The notes under the pieces: model-generated
What the model was told of the DNA's origin: nothing
Databases searched by the model: none
Seen by the model: only the letters and a program-made list of their open reading frames with translations
Assembly (NCBI GenBank): GCA_023421075.1
Contig: JAEZUM010000051.1
Coordinates: 124,001-188,000 of the forward strand
Source: Bacillota bacterium
GTDB taxonomy: Bacteria > Bacillota > Clostridia > Lachnospirales > Lachnospiraceae
DNA: 64,000 nt
Reading direction: 5' to 3'
Made by a program: the position numbers and the translations under genes
Part shown: positions 1 through 9,796 of the stretch, in pieces
Layout: each line of letters opens with the position of its first letter
How positions within the stretch are numbered: position 1 is the first letter of the stretch

Positions 1-1004
1 GATGCCTCTTTATTCTCCGGAAGGCGATCGACATCCGGCAGTTCTGATAAGAATTCCCACATTGTATCCAGTGTGGTCTGTGCCCAATGTGCTCCGGCTG
101 CATTCTCTGTAATTGCAATAATCATATCCCTATCCGGAACAACAATTGTAAATTGCCCCATTGCACCATCTGCACGATATACTCCATCCGGCTTACACAT
201 CCATAGCTGGAACCCATATCCAAGATGATTATCCTTTGCCATTGGATTATTATTCGCCTCGGTTGCCGATTCGTTTTGTAGGGTTGTTGCCTTCTTCACA
301 TAATCCTCGGATAGAATTCGCTCACCCTCCCATACCCCTTTGTCAGCATAGAGCTTCATCAGACGCAGATTATCTTCTGTTGTTGCATATAAACCTCCGC
401 CACCGACTTCCATCCCATCCGGCATATAGATCCAACGGAGGTTATCCGCATCGATCCCAATCTTATCGAAAAGACGAGGCTTAAGATAATCGTGAAGACC
501 TAATCCGGTTAATTTTCTTACAATTGCACCGAGCAAGGTGGATCCGGTGCTGTTATACATATAGGTAGTTCCAGGCTCATGATTTACCGGTGTTGCCAAA
601 AACTCTCTGATCCACTCTTTGGAAGGAGCCGGCATAGTATCCATACCACAGCCCATACAAAGCACATCTCTAACCCTAAGCTTCTTGAGATTCTCGGAGG
701 GGTTCTCCGGTGCTTCCTCTGAAAAGATATCAATAATCCGATCCTCCAATGTAAGAATTCCCTCTGTACATGCAATTCCGACTGCTGTTGCGGCATATGT
801 TTTGGTATGAGATTGCAGACCATGACGAATTCCAGGTGCATATGGAGACCACCAGCCCTCTGCACAGACCTTACCATGTCTCATAATCATTAATCCGTGC
901 GGCTCCGTAAAACCACTCTCTAATTGATCAATCAACTTTTGAATTAACTCTGACGGAATCCCAACACTTTCCGGTGTTACACGTTCAAATTCATTTCTCT
1001 TCAT
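1..1004 (-). CDS. Serine hydrolase, beta-lactamase/S12 esterase family (3' end missing)
   Basis: The reading frame runs from an ATG at 1004 off the left edge, so at least 334 residues are present and the C-terminus is lost. It belongs to the beta-lactamase-related penicillin-recognising family (PF00144), which includes class C beta-lactamases, DD-peptidases and EstB-type esterases. The nucleophile motif S-H-T-K lies at about residues 65-68 and a Y-N-S motif at about 150-152, followed by a typical glycine-rich helix. There is no signal peptide, so the protein is probably cytoplasmic, which argues against a cell-wall or antibiotic role. It is the first of three hydrolase genes on the minus strand (with 1098-2042 and 2149-3291) beside a LacI regulator. 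An esterase role on small acylated compounds is the likeliest reading; the substrate is unknown. A second family member lies at 54759-55946. Confidence 0.8.
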   Translation of the reverse strand, partial: MKRNEFERVTPESVGIPSELIQKLIDQLESGFTEPHGLMIMRHGKVCAEGWWSPYAPGIRHGLQSHTKTYAATAVGIACTEGILTLEDRIIDIFSEEAPENPSENLKKLRVRDVLCMGCGMDTMPAPSKEWIREFLATPVNHEPGTTYMYNSTGSTLLGAIVRKLTGLGLHDYLKPRLFDKIGIDADNLRWIYMPDGMEVGGGGLYATTEDNLRLMKLYADKGVWEGERILSEDYVKKATTLQNESATEANNNPMAKDNHLGYGFQLWMCKPDGVYRADGAMGQFTIVVPDRDMIIAITENAAGAHWAQTTLDTMWEFLSELPDVDRLPENKEA

Positions 1005-1097
1005 TTTATCTACCTGTGCGATGTATGCTACATCAACACGATCCTTTCTTCTTCAAATGATAATTAATAATAAACTTAATCATTACTATGGCAGTTA

Positions 1098-2042
1098 TTA
1101 CAAGCCCAGCTCCTCCAACCATTCTGCACACAAGGCACTCCAATGCATGATATGTGGATATTTTTCCCCCAGATCATTATTACCGTCTGCCAATGCCAGT
1201 CCATGAATTCCGCCGGGAAAGCAATGCAGTTCAAAGGGAACATGATAATCAGCCAGTTCCTTCGCCAAATACATACTAAACCGTGGATCATCGCTGTTGG
1301 TCTGCCAGATAAAAAAAGGTGGAGTATCGCAGGTTATATTTTTCTCTGTGGCCAGATAGATTTCCTCTTCTTTATTGGGATCGATCAACGGATTTCGCAA
1401 GAAACCGGCCGGGAAGGAGGCAAAGGAGATAGCACCGTAACCGACAACGGCTGCATCCGGGCGGCAGGAAAAGTGATCAATGATATCCTCCGAACCTGTA
1501 TTGCCGTAATCAAAGTGTGTAGCACAATTACCGGACAGCATACCACCGGCCGAAAAACCCATTACTGCAACCTTATCCGTTACGCCCAATTCCTCTTTTC
1601 TTGCACGAATAATTCGTATTGCCCGTTGCATATCCGCAATTGCATCTCTTCGACTATACGGTTTTAATCGGTACGATAAAATTGCTACCGCAAAGCCTGC
1701 ACGATGAAAATACTCCGCAACATGAAAGCCTTCGCAGCCGGTTCGTGTCTCAAAGCCACCACCATGTGCCACAATAATTGTTCCGCGCTGATTCTCACCA
1801 ATGTGTGGGGGAACAAAAACCATATATGGCTGAGTTTGCCTTAAATCTCTGTAGTCAAAGCCCGGAGCTCCTTTATCCCACAGATATATTTTGTCAAAGC
1901 GTTCCATCAGATCATTCCAAAGCTGCAGGTTTCCATCGACATCAATACTACCGTCCGGTTTACGATGCTTTGATACATGACGGATGGAAGATCGTTCATT
2001 CACAATCCTTATTAATTCCTCTCTATTTTTTTGATAATCCAT
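1098..2042 (-). CDS. Alpha/beta hydrolase, HSL/BD-FAE-like esterase
   Basis: This 314-residue protein has the alpha/beta-hydrolase layout of hormone-sensitive-lipase-like and bifunctional xylan esterases. The oxyanion motif HGGG is at about 93-96, the nucleophile elbow G-F-S-A-G-G at about 162-167 (Ser164), a candidate acid at Asp251/252 and the catalytic His at about 280 (in a G-I-H-G context). No signal peptide or membrane segment is present, so it should act in the cytoplasm. The ATG at 2042 is preceded by a good GGAGGTG site. It is about 90 bp from the serine hydrolase at the left edge and about 100 bp from the CE2-like gene, all on the same strand, so an esterase operon is likely. Acetyl or short-chain acyl esters of sugars are plausible substrates; this is inference. 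Confidence 0.85.
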   Translation of the reverse strand: MDYQKNREELIRIVNERSSIRHVSKHRKPDGSIDVDGNLQLWNDLMERFDKIYLWDKGAPGFDYRDLRQTQPYMVFVPPHIGENQRGTIIVAHGGGFETRTGCEGFHVAEYFHRAGFAVAILSYRLKPYSRRDAIADMQRAIRIIRARKEELGVTDKVAVMGFSAGGMLSGNCATHFDYGNTGSEDIIDHFSCRPDAAVVGYGAISFASFPAGFLRNPLIDPNKEEEIYLATEKNITCDTPPFFIWQTNSDDPRFSMYLAKELADYHVPFELHCFPGGIHGLALADGNNDLGEKYPHIMHWSALCAEWLEELGL

Positions 2043-2148
2043 AGAGACACCTCCAATCCTCTTTGCATAAAAATATAACAGTTATTCCCTTATGTAACTA
2101 TCGATTAAGTATTCATTTATAGCAATTCTGTATTATCCTGACTTACCA

Positions 2149-3291
2149 TCATTTCTTTATAAACCCTCTCAATCCAGACCTTCTATCAGAGAGTATCTTA
2201 GATAGATAATCTGCCAATTCTTTTCCCATTCTTAGTTGCGTTATTGCCGAAGGATGACCACAGGCACCAAAGCCTTCCTGAAATCCTATTTTGCCATACC
2301 GAAAACACTTCACGTTATAATCCTTTGTTATGGCAGAATACTTCATGACTGCCTTCTCTATATTGGAATAGAGATAATAATCCATGCTCCCAAGTGCGCA
2401 AATTATAAGTGCATCCACTCCATTCAATTCTCGGAGCGTTTTTAGAAAACTAAAATAATTATTCTCAAAATTACGTTCTCCCTTCTCGTTGTCACCCTCA
2501 AAGGCTATTAAACTGCTATCATTCGTACCGAGATTAAGTACAATAACATCCGGTGTAGTCATCGTAAAATCCCATTTGGAATAATTCTCTTTCTTCCCCT
2601 GTTCTTCCTCTAACAAGTAATCCGTATAGGGATAGATCTGCATCATCGGCGCCAAAGGCCAATTCATCACTCCAATCCCCTTCCCAAGCGTGATGCCTGA
2701 CACCGATATGATACTATAATCTGCCTGAAGCATTCTGGCGGCAATCGCAGCGTGACTCATCCATCCATTCTCTTCTCCGGAGTAGAAAAAACGATCGCGT
2801 TCTGTTGTTTCGTTACCAAAACCACAGGTGATAGAATCTCCGATGAATTCAATCTTTAACTTGTCTTTTGATTCTTCAGGCAGATCATTGATGGTACCCT
2901 CTGTAAGCAAAGAATGAATTCCCACCTTACCCTTAGCATTCTCTGTCAGTTTAATAATTCTAACCCTGTGAGTTTCGGTTTGATTACTGGTAAATAGAAG
3001 GAGTTCTTCCTTCGCATGATTGATCTCCATTCGCTTGTAGGGCTCCTGTGAATCATCTAAAAAGACTGCAATCCATGGCCAAACCTCTCGGCTGGGAGCC
3101 GTCGGGGGCAGTCCGTCAAATTCAGTTGCCGGGATAGCAATAAATTCCCCGATCAGGCAGCTACCGGTGAACTCGAATTCTAACCCGGAACAGCTCCAAT
3201 TAAAATAAGTTATATTACGTTCTGAATCTTCATAGGTTCTTCCAAACCATTTGAATCTGTCGTTAACTTCCGATAATAATATTTGTTTCAT
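2149..3291 (-). CDS. SGNH/GDSL carbohydrate esterase, CE2-like
   Basis: This 380-residue protein has an N-terminal beta-sandwich of about 135 residues and a C-terminal SGNH hydrolase domain, the arrangement of family CE2 acetyl esterases. Block I reads G-D-S-I-T-C-G-F-G from about 151 (Ser153). The G-T-N-D block is at about 255-258 and the catalytic His in G-H-P at about 347; many CE2 enzymes work with a Ser-His dyad. There is no signal peptide, so it appears intracellular. The open frame begins with a TTG at 3321, but the ATG at 3291 follows an AAGGAG site (spacing about 12) and is preferred. It is transcribed divergently from the LacI regulator at 3400, which probably controls it. A role in deacetylating imported oligosaccharides is inferred. 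Confidence 0.85.
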   Translation of the reverse strand: MKQILLSEVNDRFKWFGRTYEDSERNITYFNWSCSGLEFEFTGSCLIGEFIAIPATEFDGLPPTAPSREVWPWIAVFLDDSQEPYKRMEINHAKEELLLFTSNQTETHRVRIIKLTENAKGKVGIHSLLTEGTINDLPEESKDKLKIEFIGDSITCGFGNETTERDRFFYSGEENGWMSHAAIAARMLQADYSIISVSGITLGKGIGVMNWPLAPMMQIYPYTDYLLEEEQGKKENYSKWDFTMTTPDVIVLNLGTNDSSLIAFEGDNEKGERNFENNYFSFLKTLRELNGVDALIICALGSMDYYLYSNIEKAVMKYSAITKDYNVKCFRYGKIGFQEGFGACGHPSAITQLRMGKELADYLSKILSDRRSGLRGFIKK

Positions 3292-3399
3292 TTCTTTCTT
3301 GGTCTCCTTTTTTAAATTCAAAATGCTTTCTTGTTTGATGTATTATTGACTTTTTAACTGAAAAATGTAAGAATATAATAAAACTTAAGGAGTGTTCGT

Positions 3400-4380
3400 A
3401 TGGCTACATTAATCGATGTTGCGAAGCTAGCCGATGTCTCTGTTACCACTATCTCACGTATGCTTAATAATCGTGTGAAGGTTAGTGATAAGACCCGTGC
3501 AAAAATTGAAGCTGCGATGAAGGAACTGAATTATTATCCGGACGAGATCGCACAGTCCCTGACGAAAAAGAAAAGTAATTTTATCGGATTAATTGTTCCT
3601 TCCGCAAAGAATTTCTTCTTTAGCCAGGTAATTGAATATACCGAATATTATGCAGTTAAGAACGGCTATAAGCTTCTTCTATGCATATCAAATCATGAAA
3701 CAGCAAAAGAGGTTGAGTACTTTGGAATGCTTAAGGCGAACAAGGTTGCAGGAATCATTCTCGCGAGCCGTACTCAGAATCTTCTCGAATATTTAAGTAT
3801 AGACTCTCCGGTTTTATGTATTGACCGAATTATATCCCCTGATATCCCTACCATCTGTTCCGATAATTATGTTGGAGGTATCCTTGCTGCAGAACATCTG
3901 ATATGTAAAGGCTGTAAAAACATGGCATATATCAGTGGTAGTGCAGATCTGGATTTTGAAGCGAATAAGCGTTTTCTGGGTTTTTCCGATGTATGCAAAA
4001 AGGCTGATCTTAAGGCTCCTGTTTTTCTTGATGCAACAGAGGAACGGTTCTTCTCTATGGATTATCAAGGTATTGTCGCTGATTTGTTTGAAGCCAACCC
4101 ACAGGTAGATGGAATTTTTACCTCAAATGATATTATCGCTGCTCAAGTATTACAATACTGCCAATGTCACGCTATACGAATTCCGGAGGATGTTAAGTTG
4201 ATCGGTTACGATGATACGGATCTAGCTTCCCTTTGTACTCCCGCTATCTCAACGATCCATCAACCGATTAAAGAAATGTGTCAATTAGCGGTGGAGGGAA
4301 TTTATCAGCTCTCAACCACCGGTCTACCCCCCAAAAATGTCATACTACCGGTAAGCTATGTCGAAAGGCAAACCACATAG
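3400..4380 (+). CDS. LacI-family transcriptional regulator
   Basis: This 326-residue protein starts with the classic LacI helix-turn-helix (T-L-I-D-V-A-K-L-A, residues 3-11, then V-S-V-T-T-I-S-R) and hinge helix. A periplasmic-binding-like sugar-sensing domain follows from about residue 60 to the end. An AAGGAG site precedes the ATG. It is divergent from the CE2-like esterase and the hydrolases beyond it, a standard arrangement for local repression relieved by a sugar or sugar derivative. A -10-like TATAAT is at 3374-3379, but a TTGACT at 3346 is 22 bp away, which is too far for a textbook promoter. A paralog of the same type is at 56966-57949, next to another esterase block. The effector is unknown. 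Confidence 0.93.
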   Translation: MATLIDVAKLADVSVTTISRMLNNRVKVSDKTRAKIEAAMKELNYYPDEIAQSLTKKKSNFIGLIVPSAKNFFFSQVIEYTEYYAVKNGYKLLLCISNHETAKEVEYFGMLKANKVAGIILASRTQNLLEYLSIDSPVLCIDRIISPDIPTICSDNYVGGILAAEHLICKGCKNMAYISGSADLDFEANKRFLGFSDVCKKADLKAPVFLDATEERFFSMDYQGIVADLFEANPQVDGIFTSNDIIAAQVLQYCQCHAIRIPEDVKLIGYDDTDLASLCTPAISTIHQPIKEMCQLAVEGIYQLSTTGLPPKNVILPVSYVERQTT

Positions 4381-4404
4381 GTCTGCCTCCGATATACCCC
4401 TTGG

Positions 4405-6459
4405 TTATACGATGAATTTCTGAACAGCAAGTAATAATTTATCGGCATTCGCATATAAGGCTTCCGAGGAAGTGCCTAGGGTATCTACCGATGACAATTG
4501 TTCCTTCGATGCTTGATTAACGGTATTGGAAGAAGCCGCTATCTCCTCCAGCACAGCAGAGATACTTTCGATGGCCCCCAGGGTACTGGTTCTTGATATT
4601 TCCATTGTATCAACAGAATCCATTATGTATTTGAGGTAGATAACCAGTTGCTCTACGTTCTTGTTAATATTATGATAGGATTTGATTGTGTCCGTTACTG
4701 CACTTTCCTGTAGAGAAAGGACCTCCTCAACCTTACCTGCAATCTGCATCGTATCCTTTGTCTCCTCCTGTATCTTTGCGATAATCACTTTTATCTCATC
4801 AACCGATCGTTTCGACTGATCTGCCAAATTACGGATCTCATTCGCGATAACTGCAAAGCCTTTTCCAAATTCACCTGCCCTGGCAGATTCGATTGAGGCA
4901 TTTAAAGAAAGCAGGTTGATTTGACTCGCTATTCCGCTGATTACATTGGATATGTTACCAATTGATAATGAATTATTTGATTGCTCCTCTACCTTTTTTA
5001 CAATATCTGTAGTAATCTGGATCGTAGATCTTGTTTGCTCATTCAGCTTTTCCGTTACAAATGTACCGTCTAAAATACTTGTCTTTGTTAAGTCCGTAAT
5101 TCTACCGATTTCCTTTGTATTATCACTGATTGTGATAATCTTCTGAGATAAATTATCCATCTCAATCAGACAGCCTTCCGCATCCTTTGCCTGCTGTACA
5201 ATTCCCTGCTCGACCTCACTCATGGCGAATGAGATGTTTTCCGTGGATTTTTGGAAGGAAACAGTCGCAGCTGCCACCTGTTCCGAGGACTTTAGTACCT
5301 CGCCACTTAAGTTTTTCACCCCGAATATAATGGTTTTCATATTAGAAAAGGTGTTCTCGATCTCATTGATCAGGATCTTAAATTCATCCTTTCTCTTCGT
5401 AGAAAATGCTACGCTCAGATCCCCTTGTGATGCTCGCCTTAAACCGGTTATAATACTAGTGATCGCTTTATTTATACCGTTTGATATTAGAAATCCTGTA
5501 AGAATCGCTATAATGGAAGCTATGATAACAATCAGTAAGGTAAAGGCTCTGATATCATCTGCCTGTCTTAATATCGTACTCTTAGGAACAAGCGCACAGA
5601 TCATTGCTCCGGAATCACCGATTTTTGAATGCATAAACAAATACTTTCCACCACCAAAGTTCACATATTGGCTTCCGTTAGCAGCTGTTCCTTCCATGGC
5701 CTCTTGGTAGAAGGCTTTATCCAGAAATACAGCTTCCTGAGATTTCGTTATCAATATTTCCTTCCCGTCCCCGGTTACAATGCCGAGCATTCCGGTTTCA
5801 TCAAAATTAATATTCTGCAGGATGGAATCAAATGTTTTACTACTCACATCAATTATCAGAATCCCATCTGTGGACACCATCCTCCTTACTAAACGAATGG
5901 AATATTCCGTTGTTTTTGTCCCTAGCTTTCCATCCAGATACTCATCCTTACCACTCCAAATGATATCCATTCTGCTCTGTTGGAGCCGTGTACCCATGGG
6001 CGTATCATAAAATCCGGTAAGAATTTTCTTATCCGTAAGTTTTTTAGTTGAAATTGAATCAACCACGTCTGAGATGAGATAAATATTCTCGATGAATTCA
6101 TCCGTTACCTGCTTCGCTGATAGGGTTTTAGTCACAGTCTGCTTATTTTTATGAATCTGCACTGTGTCCGAGCCATGCATGTTAGAAAAATATCCAACGA
6201 TATTATCATCACTAATCAGTTGAGTAGCAGTGTCCTCCACTGATTTAAGCCCAAAGGCCAGATATTCACTGGTCATGTTGAGGGTCTGGCTTGTAGACTC
6301 CATATAATTGGTGCGAATTGCAACGGATGCCTTTTGATAGGAGGCAATCCCCAATACGATAATAAGAACTAAGGCCACCAAAAATGATATCAAGAGCTTT
6401 GTTTTAATCGTAAACAGTTTCTCAAAGAACATGAATTTTTTGATTTTAATTTTTTTCAT
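4405..6459 (-). CDS. Methyl-accepting chemotaxis protein
   Basis: This 684-residue transmembrane chemoreceptor has a first membrane helix at about 22-40, an extracellular sensor region of about 265 residues (Cache-like by size and position) and a second helix near 305-328. A HAMP domain follows, then a long methylated coiled coil. The signalling hairpin tip reads G-K-G-F-A-V-I-A-N-E-I-R-N-L-A, close to the family consensus that contacts CheA and CheW. An AGGAG site precedes the ATG. No other chemotaxis gene is nearby, so it works with a system elsewhere. Its gap to the convergent LacI gene is only 24 bp with no terminator. It may sense sugars released by the esterases, but that rests on proximity alone. 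Confidence 0.93.
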   Translation of the reverse strand: MKKIKIKKFMFFEKLFTIKTKLLISFLVALVLIIVLGIASYQKASVAIRTNYMESTSQTLNMTSEYLAFGLKSVEDTATQLISDDNIVGYFSNMHGSDTVQIHKNKQTVTKTLSAKQVTDEFIENIYLISDVVDSISTKKLTDKKILTGFYDTPMGTRLQQSRMDIIWSGKDEYLDGKLGTKTTEYSIRLVRRMVSTDGILIIDVSSKTFDSILQNINFDETGMLGIVTGDGKEILITKSQEAVFLDKAFYQEAMEGTAANGSQYVNFGGGKYLFMHSKIGDSGAMICALVPKSTILRQADDIRAFTLLIVIIASIIAILTGFLISNGINKAITSIITGLRRASQGDLSVAFSTKRKDEFKILINEIENTFSNMKTIIFGVKNLSGEVLKSSEQVAAATVSFQKSTENISFAMSEVEQGIVQQAKDAEGCLIEMDNLSQKIITISDNTKEIGRITDLTKTSILDGTFVTEKLNEQTRSTIQITTDIVKKVEEQSNNSLSIGNISNVISGIASQINLLSLNASIESARAGEFGKGFAVIANEIRNLADQSKRSVDEIKVIIAKIQEETKDTMQIAGKVEEVLSLQESAVTDTIKSYHNINKNVEQLVIYLKYIMDSVDTMEISRTSTLGAIESISAVLEEIAASSNTVNQASKEQLSSVDTLGTSSEALYANADKLLLAVQKFIV

Positions 6460-6546
6460 TCGTGTTTCTCCTGATTCTCTTAATGATATAAATATTCTCT
6501 ATAATGAACTCCTCCGATCAATGTTCTCTTGCATAGATTACTTCTC

Positions 6547-7932
6547 TTAATCCTCTATGCACGACATGTTATAGGATTGACCGGATGAGATTTTATTCAT
6601 CCATTTCCCCTTCAATAATCGGAAGGTGCACCATATCGTCTTGATGATGTAATCTGCACGCAGACTTATATATACTACAAATGCAGGTAAATGAAGCACC
6701 AAGCCTGTAAGGATACCCAGGGGGATTGATACCAGCCATAAAAACAGTACATCCGCAGCCATTAAGAAGCGAGTATCCCCTCCTCCTCGAAGTACCCCTT
6801 TCGTGAGCACTGTCTGAGCAGATTGAAACACCATGATAATTGAAATTGCATACATCAGTTGATTAGCAATGTATTTCGCCTCGGCAGAAATACGAACACT
6901 TCCAATCATATAAGGACACAAAACCAAGAGGATTATTCCCGCGACAACACCCAAAACGACACTTATACTTAAAAAGGTGACACCCTCCCGGTATGCTCTA
7001 TCCGTATCTCCCTCCCCCAGGGTATTACCTGTCATGATACTGGAGGCACTCGATACGCCGGTCGTAAATACCGTTGTCATACGTGTTACCTGAGATACGA
7101 TTGCATTCGCTGCTACAAAGGAAAAACCGATATGACCGATAATCACCGAGATAGCACTATTTCCAATCCCTAGGATGGTATCCGAGATTAGTACCGGTAT
7201 ACAGAATGCAATATACTGTCCATATAGACCTTTGCAGGAAATGAATAAATCCTTGATGCGATATCCGATTTTCTTATCTATCAACATAAAATAACCTGCA
7301 ATACAGGATAGCTCGATCAATCGTGAAATAAGAAGTGCCAGAGCCGAACCAAGAATCTCCATACGGGGAGCTCCAAGATTACCGAAGATAAATACCCAGT
7401 TTAGAAAGATATTCGTGACAAATGCTATGAAGGATGTATATAGAGGTAATCGTACCTCTCCATAAGATCGTAATACTGCTGTTATGGTTAACGATAAACC
7501 GGTTGGTATAAGGGTCCATGCACTAAAATGCAGGTAGCTTGCTCCAAGCCTAATCAGCTCAGCATCCGGAGTGAAGATTGTCATGACTGTCTCGGGAATA
7601 AGATAGGCTGTCGCTCCTAAAAAACCACCTATCACAAGACACATTTTTAACATAATGGAGACTATCTTTTTAAAGGCAGTTATATTTCTTTGACCCCAAT
7701 ATTGGGCGGTCAGAACAGCTGCACCATATCCTAATCCCATGCATAGAATCTGATATAATACAATGAACTCATTTGCCAATGAGGTCGCAGAAAGCTTCTT
7801 TTCTCCTAATTGACCTACCATAATGGTTCCAATAATACTTATACTCATAGTAATCAAGCTTTGTATTACGACAGGAACCGCCAGCTTTATTACTCTGATA
7901 TAGAATTTTTTATCTCTTACAAATAATTTCAT
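6547..7932 (-). CDS. MATE-family multidrug/metabolite efflux transporter
   Basis: This is a polytopic membrane protein of about 461 residues with roughly twelve hydrophobic segments in two similar halves, the pattern of MATE (MOP superfamily) cation-coupled exporters. Recognisable signatures are the P-V-V-I-Q-S-L region in the first helix, the A-A-V-L-T-A-Q-Y-W-G loop after it and G-V-L-R-G-G-G-D-T-R in the second half. The frame is open to 7959, but the ATG at 7932 fits better: it has GGGA six bases upstream and lies one base after the stop of a possible small ORF. The transported compound cannot be deduced. Confidence 0.9.
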   Translation of the reverse strand: MKLFVRDKKFYIRVIKLAVPVVIQSLITMSISIIGTIMVGQLGEKKLSATSLANEFIVLYQILCMGLGYGAAVLTAQYWGQRNITAFKKIVSIMLKMCLVIGGFLGATAYLIPETVMTIFTPDAELIRLGASYLHFSAWTLIPTGLSLTITAVLRSYGEVRLPLYTSFIAFVTNIFLNWVFIFGNLGAPRMEILGSALALLISRLIELSCIAGYFMLIDKKIGYRIKDLFISCKGLYGQYIAFCIPVLISDTILGIGNSAISVIIGHIGFSFVAANAIVSQVTRMTTVFTTGVSSASSIMTGNTLGEGDTDRAYREGVTFLSISVVLGVVAGIILLVLCPYMIGSVRISAEAKYIANQLMYAISIIMVFQSAQTVLTKGVLRGGGDTRFLMAADVLFLWLVSIPLGILTGLVLHLPAFVVYISLRADYIIKTIWCTFRLLKGKWMNKISSGQSYNMSCIED

Positions 7933-7933
7933 T

Positions 7934-8089
7934 TTATTTCCCAGTCTTAATATCTGCATCTCGAATGCCTACACTACGAATTATTCTGTCGCAAGTTTCA
8001 TTAACATCCATTTTGATATCATACATTCCTTTCACATTTTCTTCCATTCTAGCATATCCGAATTGAATTACTTTTGATAAAATACTCAT
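7934..8089 (-). CDS. Possible small ORF coupled to the MATE gene
   Basis: A 51-residue frame starts at an ATG at 8089 with AGGA about nine bases upstream and ends one base before the MATE start, which would allow translational coupling. I recognise no domain; the protein would be mixed and charged with no membrane segment. The frame extends upstream to a TTG at 8194, but that part overlaps a terminator hairpin at 8117-8169, so the longer 86-residue version is unlikely. It may simply be leader sequence. Confidence 0.3.
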   Translation of the reverse strand: MSILSKVIQFGYARMEENVKGMYDIKMDVNETCDRIIRSVGIRDADIKTGK

Positions 8090-8116
8090 TGGTTTCATTC
8101 CTGTACATTCCACGAC

Positions 8117-8170
8117 ACAAAAAAGAGTACAACCGGCCTCCTTGGGGAAAGCTGCTATTGCACTCTTTTC
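8117..8170 (-). terminator. Intrinsic terminator after the YesM/YesN-type operon
   Basis: Inverted arms AAAAGAGT-n-CAA and TTG-n-ACTCTTTT flank an imperfect stem and loop. On the minus strand the hairpin ends in a run of six T. It lies 40 bp beyond the stop of the response regulator at 8210. Confidence 0.65.
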
Positions 8171-8209
8171 GATTGCAATCTTTTGTTTTAACAAAAGATG
8201 AATAAATAT

Positions 8210-9796
8210 TTATGATTTTCTCCACGAATCCGGATTACATCCGCAATACTTTTTAAATACGGTAGAAAAATAAGACACATTTTCAAATCCAACATCCATA
8301 GCAATCATACTGATCGCTTTACTCGTTGCATTCAGCTGCCTTTTGGCTTCATCAATTCTTAATTGATTAATATAATCCCGTATCGTTAATCCGGTCTCCT
8401 TATTAAATAATTTGGACAAATAGTTCGGCGTCAGATAGACACTGTTCGCTACATCATTTCGATTGATGTCCTCCGAATAATGCTGTAGGATATATTGCTT
8501 TGCCTTAGCAACTATCGTTGAGGTCTGTTGTACTTCATAGATCAAATAGGTTATCCGGTCGAACATATAATTAATATATTTAATCATATCAAAGATGGAA
8601 TATTCCGCTGCGGCATTCAGTTGTCTTGCTGTACCGTCAAGCAGCAACCGATCTGCCTGAATATTATGCTCCTGAAGATATCCATAGAATATTTGCAGTA
8701 GATCATGATGCAGTACATTCATTTTATAAGAATTTAGGGTGCCCGATTTCATATTGTCTTCCATATAATCTCGAATGTAGTTAATAAAGAATACTTTTTC
8801 TTTATTCTTTAAGGTCTTGATAACTCTTTCATTATCAATACCGACTGCTTCTGTTTCCGTAACATGATTGATGTCGCTGTAGTTAATCACCTTTCTTGTA
8901 TAGCTGGCTTCCTGCAGGAAAAAGCGATCCATCTCCTTCTTTGTCTCTGCCAGTTCTTCATAACTGATCAGGTTACCCACCATACACACCAGCTCTGCAT
9001 CCAGATAGGATTTTGATACTGTGATCAGTTTCTTACAGCGCTCCATTAATTCTTCCTTCACGGCTTCTGATTCCTTTACTACGAGTAGTAATATATCATA
9101 AGGTTCCATGGTGTATTCCACAGCACTTTTATAGTCATACTGATTATTGATCAATTCCAGGGTCAGATGCCGTAGCATATAAAAGAAATCAGCCTCTGAA
9201 TTCTGATTATAGCTTAGCTTACGGGTGCTGATACCGGCATATACCAGGTATACTTTTTCGTTTATATCAAATGCCAGGTTTCTTTGTTCTACAATCTTCT
9301 TCAGCTTTTCCTTATTGTTCGGAATTGTCTTCTGAAAAATTGCCCATAGAAAACTGTTTCCCATGATATCCTGATTTCTCCGCCATAGGTAATCCTTCTG
9401 AAGTAATTCATTGTGTGACAACCTGCCATTCATTTTAACAATTGCTTTCATTACTACAGTATATAATTCTTCCTGTTTGAAAGGCTTTGTTAGATATCCT
9501 ATCGCATTGTATTCGATGGCCTTCTGTGCATATTCAAAGCTTACATGACAGGTTAGAAAGATAAACTCAGCGTTTATTCCATTTTCATAGATATACTTTA
9601 GTACTTCGATCCCACTGCATAAGGGCATTTCAATGTCACATAGAACGATAACCGGTTCCTCTGTCTGGAGCATTTGTATTGCGTGTATCCCATTATAAGA
9701 GCTCAATACTTCCGTGATGCCCATTTCTTCCCATTTCAAAGAACCTCTGATCATTTCAATAATATTCGGATCATCATCAACAATAAGAACTCTCAT
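8210..9796 (-). CDS. Response regulator, AraC-type (YesN-like)
   Basis: This 528-residue regulator has an N-terminal receiver domain (acidic cluster D7-D9, phospho-acceptor D54 in V-L-C-D-I-E-M-P, conserved Lys near 104) and a long linker of about 300 residues. A C-terminal AraC double helix-turn-helix occupies about 430-528, ending in the typical S-M-I-A-M-D-V-G-F-E-N-V-S-Y-F-S motif. It overlaps the histidine kinase gene by four bases (ATGA), so the two are co-translated. In Firmicutes such pairs usually control an adjacent LplA/B/C-type sugar importer, but none is adjacent here. A candidate target is the orphan importer at 48-52 kb. Confidence 0.93.
   Translation of the reverse strand: MRVLIVDDDPNIIEMIRGSLKWEEMGITEVLSSYNGIHAIQMLQTEEPVIVLCDIEMPLCSGIEVLKYIYENGINAEFIFLTCHVSFEYAQKAIEYNAIGYLTKPFKQEELYTVVMKAIVKMNGRLSHNELLQKDYLWRRNQDIMGNSFLWAIFQKTIPNNKEKLKKIVEQRNLAFDINEKVYLVYAGISTRKLSYNQNSEADFFYMLRHLTLELINNQYDYKSAVEYTMEPYDILLLVVKESEAVKEELMERCKKLITVSKSYLDAELVCMVGNLISYEELAETKKEMDRFFLQEASYTRKVINYSDINHVTETEAVGIDNERVIKTLKNKEKVFFINYIRDYMEDNMKSGTLNSYKMNVLHHDLLQIFYGYLQEHNIQADRLLLDGTARQLNAAAEYSIFDMIKYINYMFDRITYLIYEVQQTSTIVAKAKQYILQHYSEDINRNDVANSVYLTPNYLSKLFNKETGLTIRDYINQLRIDEAKRQLNATSKAISMIAMDVGFENVSYFSTVFKKYCGCNPDSWRKS

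Noticed and set aside
3346..3379. Sigma-A promoter of the first LacI gene
   Set aside because: The TTGACT and TATAAT boxes are 22 bp apart, too far for a standard promoter. Only the -10-like box is mentioned.
5222..5710. A 162-residue plus-strand frame inside the chemoreceptor gene
   Set aside because: It lies wholly antisense to a convincing MCP gene and has no recognisable domain or ribosome site. The same applies to 1143-1667 and 62672-63127.
7934..8194. An 86-residue frame between the YesN and MATE genes
   Set aside because: It begins at a TTG and its first third runs through a terminator hairpin with a T6 tail. Only the last 51 codons are kept, as a low-confidence small ORF.
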